Shown here one piece after another: positions 50,240 through 60,039 of a stretch of 64,000 bases of DNA. Both the position numbers and the translations under genes were made by a program. Below the pieces are notes generated by a model. It had not been told where the DNA came from. It saw nothing but the letters and a program-made list of their open reading frames with translations, and ran no database searches. This DNA comes from Hydractinia symbiolongicarpus. Lineage: Eukaryota > Cnidaria > Hydrozoa > Anthoathecata > Hydractiniidae. The first letter of the stretch is position 1. Every line of letters begins with the position of its first letter. The stretch covers positions 7,936,001-8,000,000 of the forward strand of contig NC_079887.1 of the NCBI RefSeq assembly GCF_029227915.1, written 5' to 3'.

Positions 50240-51100
50240 ATTTTGTACTTTTACAAAAAGAAGCTAACTGTCTTAGTCCGTAACAGGCAAACAGGATGTG
50301 CTTGTTTTCTTGGGAAGTTTATTAAAGCACACCTCTCATGACAAGAAGTTTATCTAAAACACCTCCATATTTGGCTTAACTTAACAGTAAAGATTTTAAC
50401 TAAGCCTTGAAGAAGAGTTTGCTCATTAACCAAGATAAACCTCGTTATTTCACTGCCTTCAAAACTATTCTAGCATGAAACTTTATTTTCTTTATATTTG
50501 TATAAATTCATTTATTATTTAGAAAACTTCATACATGATCATGGTGTGTGCAAGCTGCCTAAAAAGCTCTTTTGACTGTAAGGAAAAAGTTAACAAAATC
50601 AATTTTTTTAATAATTATTGTCAGTCTACACAAATATAGAAGACACATTTGATTTACTATTAGCATATAAATTTGCCATATTGTTTTTGACCATGTGTTA
50701 TTTTATGTTTAAACTGGTTGAATAGGTTTACTAATTCAAATTACACAAGACAATAAAAAAAGAAATTATCAATTGCATTGGGTTCCAGATTAATAATACA
50801 AATTGATAGAAACAATGTATTTCTATTGAATTGAGTAGATACCACACGTTCAGTATGCGTAGACTATTTATGGAGATTTTTGGGGAATGGGTAGGTATGA
50901 ATTATTATTATTATTATTACTATTATTATTATTATTATCAGCCAATGGCAACGTGTTTGTGAAAAGTTACCACAAAATGTATTTGTTTTTGTTAGAAAAG
51001 CAGTCATTCTACAATTGGGTAATAATACCATCCAACATTTTTCGTTGCTTCATCAAATATATGTGGGTTGTGTAAAATTGTTCATTTGCGCTAAATAGCA
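50240..51100. other. 5' flank of the RNFT-like gene
   Basis: AT-rich, containing an ATT microsatellite at 50898-50939. The promoter and any 5' UTR exon of the RNFT-like gene should lie here but could not be placed. Confidence 0.4.
50898..50939 (+). repeat. ATT microsatellite
   Basis: (ATT)n broken by one ACT; about 13 units. Confidence 0.9.
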
Positions 51101-51110
51101 GTAGATATAC

Positions 51111-51357
51111 ATGGCGTCACGATTCTATTTTATTCACAATTTGTCACTACCTAAAATCGTTAAAAAATTTGGGTTTTGAGTTATTTGCTGATCTTGGTGG
51201 TTTCAGAAGTCCAGCTGAATTCTTTGATGGCCCATGCCCTGACATCTTATTAAAGATTGGCAATGAACTGAATGCCATTGAACTGTCTGAAGTAACTTTA
51301 CAAAAGCTTATGAATACAAAGTTAGACGCTATCAAAATTCGAAAAACACTCTTTTAA
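51111..51357 (+). pseudogene. Small ORF with one apparent frameshift
   Basis: An ATG at 51111 opens a protein-like frame (MASRFYFIHNLSLPKIVKKF) that hits TGA about 23 codons on, next to a run GGGTTTTGAG. The neighbouring frame from there reads on without a stop for about 60 codons to TAA at 51357 (GFELFADLGGFRSPAEFFDG). One extra T in the TTTT run would explain the break, and the two parts would give about 83 aa. It could be a pseudogene, an assembly indel or two chance frames. The product is not recognised. Confidence 0.35.
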
Positions 51358-51737
51358 AAAAAAATACCAGGTAAATAAGATGTTTGTAGATCTTTCCTCT
51401 CCGGGATTCTTCCCTAGAAGAATCCCGGACTTTTCCAACTTCTGCTGACAGTTTGGTTGCTTGGATGTAAAACGCATAATGAATAAAATTCCTGAGGTAG
51501 TGATAAGAAGCTTGTATTTTATCTATGTTAGGAGGAATAGTATGGTATGGGAAAACCCTTTCATACTAAAATTTTATTAATTTTTTTACTTTTCTTTTGT
51601 TTTTTTATTGACGATAATTTAAGTACGGTGGCCACAATTATTTCCAAGAGAAACGTACTTATGGTAAATATTTTAATTGTACATGATGTATAAATCATTA
51701 ACTCTTCTTAAATACAAATTGAAGTTTAAGAAATTAC

Positions 51738-51895
51738 CCTGAGCGTCAGGTGTATGAAAGATCCCCTGAGCGTCAAGGGCTTTAACATGCCCTGAGCGTC
51801 AGGGGCTTGAGCATCAGGGGGTTCAAGATGCTAATTATTGGTGTTTTATTCATACCCTGAGCATCAGGTGTATGAGAGATGCCCTGAGCGTGTCA
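51738..51895 (+). repeat. Cluster of CCCTGAGCGTCAGG motifs
   Basis: Six near-copies of CCCTGAGCGTCAGG (variants with GCATCAGG, CGTCAAGG and CGTGTC) at about 51738, 51763, 51790, 51806, 51855 and 51882. The unit is itself a partial palindrome (CCTGA...TCAGG). Spacing is irregular. Confidence 0.8.
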
Positions 51896-51939
51896 AACCT
51901 CTTTTGTCAATGGTCCCTACCTGGTACCAATATTGACTT

Positions 51940-53472
51940 TTCAGATCTGTGGAGCAGCTCGGGTTGGCACACTACCGGTCGTCACGCGGACGTCCGAATA
52001 TCTGATGTTAGAGTCATTTGAGCACCAAAAATAGAGTCAGTCGGGCGGTGAAAAATTGGAAACATTGTATCCAACCATCCAGCCATCACTGCGCGCCATT
52101 AAACCGCTGATATAGACCATTTCCGAGATTATGCGTCATTATGGATTTGCGGAACTTGGTAAGTTTAAATGCAAGTTTAAATTTGGACTTCACATTTTTT
52201 TCAGTCTTTTGGCTAACGGACGTGCTGGCGGCACGACAGTTTTGCTTTTTGTTCTCTGTTTTTATGTTTGTTATACTAATTTTATGATATATATTTTGAA
52301 AAATACTTTTATTATGCTCTTATTTGTAGTTTTAATTTCTTTTTGTACAATAAATGCAACTTTGTGGCGCCGTAGATTAGTGGTTATAGTTGCAAACTTT
52401 TAGGAATAGAATCAGTAGTCATTTTAATTGCAAATAATTTTTATTATTTTGATATTTTTATAATTTTGTTTTTTGATGATAATTACACTAATCTGTATGT
52501 TTGTCCCTTGATTTGTCTACTTAAGCACTCCTATCTTTAAGTCTTTCGAGAGTGGTATTAGAACGAATACCTAAAGAATTACTAAAGTGTATAAATCTTT
52601 ATATATGATAAATAAATAAATTACTCTGTGAAGCTTGTTTGAATTATTGCCATAATAAGTTCCATTGCAGAAAAAGCTCTGGCGATTAACTCAACTATTA
52701 TATACTCAGTCCACAAGAAGTCAGTCAGCTGCCTCACACTAAGTTCTAAAAAATCCTTTTACGTTGTAAGAGCTGACAAGAAGTCAGTCAGCTGCCTCAC
52801 ACTAAGTTCTAAAAAATCCTCATACGTTGTAAGCAGCATAATTCGATCGTAAAAATATGTTTAAAGTTGATTAAATATATCCACTTCAGCGTTAAAATAA
52901 TAATAAAAGACACTCAGTGTCCCTACGTCCTACATGTGTATTTAATTGCTATTTCTAATGCATTAATAAATCAAAGCAATACCCTTAAATAAATGTTGTC
53001 TGGTGCTATCCCCTGTTACTTAGATAAAAACATTACGAAGACCTAAACACGCTAAGAGTGTATACAAAACTCGTTTCTTTTTGTGTCTTTTAAGAGAGTT
53101 TTCTACTACAGCATATAGGGTTCAAAGTTCAACTTGCACCACCGGGCTTCAAAAATCCATAATGGTGCATAATCTTCGAAATGGTCTATTTAATGATGAC
53201 TTGAGCACCTCGTTTAAATATGGGGTTTCCGCGCACAAACTTTCACAATTTCACAAAGGAGGTTCTAGTGTGTAAAAGTCCTATTTGGGCTAGAGAAATA
53301 TTTGATATTCCTGCCCTACTAGACAAGGGTTTTTTCTCTATTAAATCTCTATTTAAATCTATTCTGGCGGATACGTGTGAGAGTCGAGCGTTCGGAGCGT
53401 TCTCCTGACTGAGCTGTCGTATCTATAGTTCCTTCAACTTCAAACCTCTTTTCGAAAATCTATTTTGAAATA
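51940..53472 (+). other. Possible two-exon short gene, weak
   Basis: The GC-richer stretch 51940-52158 ends with an ATG at 52131, ten codons and a good donor (CTTG|GTAAGT). The acceptor CTACAG at 53106-53111 joins in phase to a frame ending at 53275 (for example KSIMVHNLRNGLFNDD), giving about 63 aa. Nothing is recognised in the product. The 950-bp interval contains the 63-bp tandem duplication. Chance is quite possible. Confidence 0.2.
52713..52838 (+). repeat. 63-bp tandem duplication
   Basis: ACAAGAAGTCAGTCAGCTGC starts at 52713 and again at 52776. The two units are nearly identical through TACGTTGTAAG. Confidence 0.88.
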
Positions 53473-55498
53473 TTTTTGCGAAGCAATTGAGCTTTGCGAG
53501 CGAAGCGAGCGAAGCGAAATTGTGGAGCACGTTTGCTACACGCGAGGTATACCAAGAGAATTATTGAGATTCTCAAAATTTCGATAGAAAAAAAATCATA
53601 TAAAATCAGCGTAAAGAAATAGGACTGATATTTTTGCACATAAAGCTAGGGTATTTTTTTTTCTAATAAAACAAATAAGTTTGGACCGAGGGGTTAAAGT
53701 ATAAGTTTAGTAAAAAATGCAATAAGTACGGCTCGTACCCCCCCACCCCCGGATTTTGACCCCCCCCCGTCTTTTGGTCCGGATTATACGTCCGCCGAAC
53801 TTGAACACACAAAGAGGAATATGCCGTGAACAAGAAACGGTAGTCGGCATTTTAGACACGTATATTTTACAGACCCAAAATATGCCTTATTTCTTTGTAT
53901 TATAGCTAATTATGGTATAAATAATTAATTAATTACTTTGCAATTTTGCTTCTTATACTATTATAGTTGTATTTTAATGAAACATAATAGTATTAAAACG
54001 GTTTTCTTCTTTTGAAAAAATTTATTGCTAGTCCTGTTTCTAATCGACTTTACTTGTGTATTTTAAGCTTTTTTGTTGCTGTGCTTTTTCTGGAGATTTT
54101 AGTTGGATTGGAAAGCTCCTGTGTAAGGTACCCATTCCTAAAGAAAAATTGAAGTAATTTGTACAATTAAAACGCGCCGAGCTGTGTTTTATTTTATTGT
54201 TTCTAAGAGGATGTAAGAATACAATATTATCAATTTTAATTGGTTTTATCCAAATCAAGGTAAGGCTTAATCACACAAAAGGTAGCTAGCTAGAGCTCAG
54301 TTTTGTATAAAAGAATTGAAAGTAATTTGTAGAATACATATGGAGAAGCTGTATTACTACCTAACTGATAGCCAGATATAGGAAAACCTGTAGCTAGGGC
54401 GCAGACAAAACAAATAGCTCTGGGCGCTAGAGTGAGCTGACTAACCGTTTTTTATCATTTTTTATTTATTATATAAGTAACCTGTTTCAGTAATTAAAAA
54501 AATATCCACTTTTGCTATCAAACCAACAGCAATGTAATTGTCAATAGGAATTAGTTTTCCGTACACCCTCCCTGAGAACAAGGTTTAAAACGATATTAAA
54601 ACATTAAAACTGTCATTAAACAGAACTTCAAGGATGCCCAAGCCGCACCACGTCCTCTAAACGGCGTTGGCATCTTCGAAACTGCTTGTAATTTTAGAAC
54701 AAAGGTGCTGATAAGCTGCATACGCCGTATAACGTGCAGGCGTTTTTGGGCAAGTTTAGCGTTTTGCAAAAAAATTGAAGTATTCACCCGAAAAAACCTG
54801 CATAGACCATAAAGTAAACTATGTGGTAGTAAAGTTCTTAAAAGAACTGTTTTTGATGGTTTTTGATAAAATTTACTTGATAAATAACTTTTAATTTTTA
54901 TTAACTTCTTTCTCTTAAAGCATCTTTTTCCAACTATCGTCCACAAGGTATGTTACAAGAAATTGAATTTTGAAAATGCTCCAGGCAAGTTCGGGAAAGT
55001 GCGGGCGGTTTTGGAAGACAATCACTAATTTAATTGGAAAAGTTGCCCAAACTCGCCCTTATATATGTGGCTGTTTGCAGCTTATTGACACCCTCTTATT
55101 TTAGAATATTCTCAGGAATAATAGACCAAGAGAAATTACATCACAGTTTTTTGTCCACCGCCCACGTGTGTTTAAGAACAACCCACATAACAAAGTTCAT
55201 TATTTTTTAAATTATTTGTGTAAAAATTACTATTTCATTCACGATAAACCATTTGTCAGTCATTTTATTCGCCCAACAAAGAATCCTATCCAAGGTGCTT
55301 TTCTATTAGTGCTGAATTTAATAATTGACATGGTTCAGCATAGTTTTTAAAAGGGTCTGATTGCAAAATATGATTGCCAAAGTTCAGCACTTGTAATATT
55401 TGTGTATTTGTGTACTCTTATCTTCTAAAACACACACAAGAGACATTATAATTTCCTCCGGGTGATTACATTAATGTTGGTTGAAAAAAAACCGAATG

Positions 55499-55506
55499 AT
55501 GAGAAG
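55499..55506 (+). repeat. 8-bp target duplication, left (ATGAGAAG)
   Basis: ATGAGAAG here and again at 58894-58901 flanks the retrotransposon. The second element copy has it once, at 62073-62080. Confidence 0.85.
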
Positions 55507-55654
55507 TTTGCAATAGCTTCCCAAGATGGCGGACGCTTTTCCGTAACGGAAATTTATTTAGATAAAGAAGAGTCTTCGGACAGGAGGAACGAGTGACGAT
55601 CGATCCATTACTTCTGAAAAGCCGCTACAAACACCAACTAATCGTCTAACCGCA

Positions 55655-56782
55655 ATGTATATGTGTTTTCAAAGATACTGAGGTGTGAAAGATCAAATTT
55701 TTAAACTAGGAACGTTCAATGTGCGAGGACTGTGTGATGACCAAAAACAAGTAAACCTATCAGAAGATGTACGATCATATAAAATAGATATTTGCTGTCT
55801 TCAGGAAACCAAGATCAAAGAAAATATCGATAGAAACATCAATGACTGCAGATTAATTTGCATGGAAACCAAAAACCCTCACTATGGTACAGGTTTTATC
55901 ATCTCAAGAAAATGGAAAAACAACATCTACAAATATTGGAAAATTTCTGATAGAATATCTGTGCTACAATTGAAGACAAAAGAATCTAGATATGAATCTG
56001 AACATCAAGGAGAAGCGAAACTTAAAATCAGGAAAGTAAGTCATTTTACAAGCACTACGATAAATAGAAAGAAAACCAAACAAAAACTAACGAGGAAAGA
56101 TGAAAATGGATTGATTACGATCATAAATGTCTATGCATTGACCTCTGATATTGCATCAAAACATCCAGAAGAAGTAGATCAGCTATACCACCAGATATCA
56201 AATATCATCAATAAATACAAAAATAAAAGTTTGATCACCTTAATAGCTGGGGATTTTAATAGCAGAGTAGGAAAAGCGAAAGAGGAATGTACAGGTATCT
56301 ATGGTAAAGGAAAAAGAAATGACAATGGACAACTCCTAATTGATTTTTGCAACATCAACAAATTATTTTTAGCCAATACAGCATTCAACCATCCTGCTAA
56401 ACATATAACAACTTGGGCAAATCAAAGACAAAATGCAAACAAAGATAAAGTCATCACAATATATTCACAAATAGATTTCATCATTGTTCTTCAAAAACAA
56501 AAACATATCCTACAAGATGCCAGGTCATTTAGTGGAACCATGACAAGTAGTGACCACAGATTAGTACTGAGTAAAATTAAAGTTAAACCTTTTCAAGTCT
56601 TTAAAAAAACAAGGACGGTGAAAGATAACATCAAGAAAGTAGACATAACACACCTTACCAATAATGAAAACATGAGAAAAGCTTACCAACAAAATCTAGA
56701 AACAAGTTTACAATCAAATGTTTCAGAAAACATCAATAACATAAGAAAAAAAAAGAAACATAAGAAAAATGGGATGCAGTGA
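55655..56782 (+). pseudogene. LINE apurinic-type endonuclease domain, disrupted
   Basis: The frame encodes an exonuclease-endonuclease-phosphatase domain: TFNVRGL near the start, LQETKI, YGTGFI, AGDFNSRVG, then TSSDHRLVLSKI. Mg-binding Glu (QET), Asp/Asn (GDFN) and Asp-His (SDH) are all present. The phrase NGQLLIDFCNINKL is typical of RTE endonucleases. An ATG at 55655 in the same frame is cut off by TGA at 55679-55681. The 3' end runs into A-rich DNA (56745-56770) where the reading frame shifts to the RT part. Confidence 0.85.
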
Positions 56783-57612
56783 AACAATCAATTAAATCTG
56801 CTGCTGAACAAACACTTCCTAGACAGATCCCAAGAAATCGTAACCATGGTCATAACTATGATCCAGAAATTGAACAAATGTCAAAAACACAAAAGGAACT
56901 TCGTATTCAAATCAGTAACTGCGAAGATCTTGACAAGATGACAAGGTTAAAAAGCGAAAGAAATAACATTATGAGACGTATCAAAGACAAGCTGCTAGAA
57001 AATAAAACAAAAGAAATCGAAAATAAATTAAGTGAAATCTACCAAATGAAGGATACAGCAAAAACGTTCAAAGCCCTACGGATGCTGCACTCAAAACCAT
57101 ATGAAAATCCATATGTTCACGACGAAACTGGTAAACATATCGCATCACCACAACTAGTATATGAAACAATTAAATCTCACTTTCAAACACAATTCTACAA
57201 ACCAAATGAAACCAACTTACAACAATTCATCGATAATCCTAAACCATTGAACCAACCAATTACTACTGAGGAAATCAGAAAATGTGCAAATCTACTTAAC
57301 AACAACAGAGCATCAGGTTTCGATAACATATCAGCTGAACTTATTAAATATGCTCCCACGATTTGTCACAATGAAATAGCTGATATAGTGAATGACTGTT
57401 TCAACAAAAATGAAGACATCGATGTTGGAAAAGGTATCCTCATCCCACTGTGTAAGCCTAAAAAACCTAAAGGCCCTGTTAAAAATCTACGTCCTGTAAC
57501 TCTACTTCCAATCATACGAAAGATTATTTCCAACGTAGCTCTTCAACGCATCAAACCAAAAATTGACGACTACCTTTCATTAAGCCAAAGTGCTTTCCGA
57601 CAAAATCGAAGC
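56779..57612 (+). pseudogene. LINE reverse transcriptase, N-terminal part
   Basis: Continues from the endonuclease in another frame. Linker, then RT motifs ITTEEIRKCANLL, NNNRASGFDNISAELIKYA, KNLRPVTLLPIIRKI and SQSAFRQNRST. The frame is lost near 57612, just after the Arg-Ser-Thr motif. The following reading frame (VWTHRWLVA) continues the same protein, so about two bases were lost, and a TGA follows at 57644-57646. Confidence 0.85.
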
Positions 57613-58880
57613 ACGCTGTATGGACTCATCGCTGGTTAGTTGCATGAATTGAAAAATACCAGGAGAAGATTTATATTACAGGTATCGACATGAGTTCCGC
57701 ATTTGACACCATCAAAAGAGACGAGTTGTTAAACATCCTTGGTAATGTAATAAACGAAGATGAATTGAGATTAATTCGATTTTTACTTGCTAACACAAAT
57801 CTTGAAATCAGAATGAAAGATGTAGATACGACACCTTTTCCCAGTAACATCGGAAGTCCTCAAGGTGACGGAATAAGTGGTTGTTTGTTTAACATATATC
57901 TCGAAAGCTCCTTACGTAAAGTTAGAAAAATTCTGGAAAAAGACCATATCCTTGACGAACATTCATACTCAAAGAGAAACGAATCATTACTCCCAGTGAC
58001 TGAAGTGATATACGCTGATGATTACGACCACATCACAGATGACATCAACAAAAAGAAGAAATTCAATAACATCATAAAAGAAACTTTAGCTAAGGATAAT
58101 TTGTTGGTAAACGAGACAAAAACAGAACACACATTACTAGAAAGAAAGAAAAAAGTAAACAACGAAACAAATGAACCGTGGAGACATGTCAAGAAATTGG
58201 GGTCAAAGCTAGGTATCCATGAAGATATAGCTAACAGAAAAGCATTGTCAACAGCTGCCCTACAGAAAATAAGTGATGTGTGGATTAAGAAAGATAAAAT
58301 CAGTACTCAGCTAAAAATCAGAATCTATCAAACTGTAGTCAAATCCATATTATTATACAACTGTGGTACATGGGGTTTGAACAAAAATGAAGAAAAGAAC
58401 ATGAATTCCTTCCATCGTCGACAACTTCGTCAAGTATTAAACATCAAATACCCAGTAACAATAAGGAACAAGAAGTTGTACGAAATATCAAAAACACGAC
58501 CTATTACATTGGATATAATCCAAGCTCGATGGAGGTTATTTGGGCATGTTCTCAGATTACAGAAAGACACACCCGCTCAACTGGCTATGAATCACTATTT
58601 TGAACAATCGCAAGTATCAAAATTCAAAGGTCGTCAACGAATTACGTTACCAATCAGTTTAAACAATGATATAAGAAGAGCAGTGGAATCTGATAACAGT
58701 TTTGCAATAAAATTTGGCGTCTCGCAATTGATTTCGAAACATGACCTAAAGGTCTTAAGGGTAATCGCTGAAGATCGAAATACATGGAAGTCCCTTTCAA
58801 GACACATATATATTGCAGCTGAAGCAACTACTTATACTGAAGAAAATCTTACAGTAGATGATAGAAGCGAAGACAGCTGA
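57613..58880 (+). pseudogene. LINE reverse transcriptase, catalytic and C-terminal part
   Basis: Contains RT motif A (GIDMSSAFDT), GSPQGDGISGCLFNIYL (motif B) and the catalytic YADD (VIYADDYDH), with both aspartates kept. The C-terminal region (FHRRQLRQVLN, ARWRLFGHVLRLQKDTPAQL) is the conserved tail found in RTE-type elements. Stop at 58878-58880. This part is uninterrupted after 57646, but it lacks its own start and depends on the broken upstream frames. Confidence 0.87.
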
Positions 58881-58893
58881 TACATACATATAC

Positions 58894-58901
58894 ATGAGAA
58901 G
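58894..58901 (+). repeat. 8-bp target duplication, right (ATGAGAAG)
   Basis: Matches 55499-55506. Sequence to its right continues element copy 1 exactly as in copy 2. Confidence 0.85.
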
Positions 58902-59880
58902 TCATATATATATGTTTTTAAATGGGTCTAGGACAATAAACTTATTTAATTTCCCTTGGCCTTGCATCAATCAAATTCTAAAAAAATAAACACTTCTAAA
59001 ATTATTTTGTCAGATTTGGAAACTGTTGGTATGGTTGGAACTTTGCGTATAAAATTAGTAAAGTTGCCAAATTGTTTAGTTTTTTTCTTTTATACTTTTC
59101 CGAATTAGCCTTAATTATTTATAAGATGAAAAACAGTGCTTTCAATTCCATTGACTTGGCCATCCCTTAAAGGCACTGGAAGCTTCACTATATGAAAATG
59201 TTTTCTTTTTCTTTTAGATTGTGTACAATGGGAGTGAGTGATGTAATCTTCTAATGCGTGTGGTGAAAAGAAGGCGAATCCGTTATTGTTTTTCTGCCCA
59301 AATTTGAAGCTATTTAATAAATCTTGATAAAGTTAAAAAACTGTTTTGATTTGTTTGTTTTTGTTTTAATTGTTTCCCGTGAGTTTTCGAAATTCGTTCC
59401 AGCAGATTCTGTGGCTTCTACTGCCGGTATTTTTACGTGAAAAAAATACTGTTTTGTTGTGAGGTCATTTACGAAATCGTTAACGTTAGGACCAACTTCT
59501 GCGGGTAGTACAACTCGATGTATCACATATCTTTCGGAATACTGCTAAAAGTGTAATTTTGTATTGCGCTCTTTACTTTTACCATTCTGTGGGAAAAGGC
59601 GGTACAAAATTTTAACACGCGTTATTCGTTTTTGTTAGTTTCGCGTAATCTAATTTTCTCGCACATTTTGAAAAGAATATCCCACGCACATCAAATACTC
59701 GCGCAGTCTACAAAAAAACTGTTTTTGAGCAACAAATTGTTCCGCAGAGCGTTTATTTTCCTACCTCGTCCCCAGGGTTCTTCTATGTGATATTCAATTT
59801 TGATGTATTTCGGAAGATGTTAGCGCCAATTAAACAAGAAGCGCTAGGGACAAAGTATTGGATAGTTTTTTGCTTGCAAC

Positions 59881-59898
59881 TTGCGAAATGCTTCGCAA
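59881..59898 (+). terminator. 3'-terminal hairpin of Helitron-like copy 1
   Basis: A perfect 7-bp stem (TTGCGAA/TTCGCAA) with loop ATGC, 15 bases before CTAG. This acts as a replication or transposition end signal rather than a transcription terminator; the call is inferred from the Helitron 3' rule. Confidence 0.6.
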
Positions 59899-59919
59899 CC
59901 TTTTTTTTAATTTCTAGTT

Positions 59920-60039
59920 ATGTTTAATACTATAGTTTTCCACTTAATACATACATCCATTCTTTATTTCATACTACCTTACAGCTGAATACATAAAATA
60001 TATAGGTACATAACATACGCAAAAAATTCGATGATTCTG
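59920..60039. other. 120-bp spacer between the two element copies
   Basis: AT-rich sequence not present in either element copy. The copies are therefore not fused end to end. Confidence 0.7.

Larger units (their letters stand above)
55507..58893 (+). mobile_element. RTE-like non-LTR retrotransposon, broken
   Basis: A 3387-bp insertion flanked by ATGAGAAG on both sides. It has a short 5' leader (with CAAGATGGCGG at 55522), endonuclease and reverse-transcriptase regions in 5'-3' order, and a 3' end of (ATACAT)-type repeats without poly-A. The small size, single endonuclease-RT layout and microsatellite-like tail fit the RTE clade. The coding part carries stops and frameshifts. Confidence 0.85.
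53473..59919 (+). mobile_element. Helitron/Helentron-like element, copy 1, split by a LINE
   Basis: The element starts TTTTTGCGAAGCAATTGAGC and ends in a hairpin TTGCGAA-ATGC-TTCGCAA (59881-59898), then a T-run and CTAG (59914-59917) followed by TT. Excluding the inserted retrotransposon it is 3052 bp and almost identical to copy 2 (60040-63093). The 3' hairpin and CTAG end fit a Helitron. The TTGCGAAGCA at the 5' end, inverted next to the 3' end, fits the subterminal inverted repeats of Helentrons. No Rep/helicase frame is present, so it is non-autonomous. Short frames shared by both copies (54596-54946, 55168-55350 and 59314-59526) may be captured fragments. Confidence 0.65.

Noticed and set aside
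52365-52400. tRNA gene suggested by GCGCCGTAGATTAGTGGTTATAG
   Set aside because: An A-box-like stretch only; no B box or stem closure follows within tRNA distance.
54596-54946. 116-aa minus-strand frame as a gene, identical in both element copies
   Set aside because: It is kept because the copies are recent, not by visible selection. No domain is seen, and the opposite strand looks equally or more coding-like.
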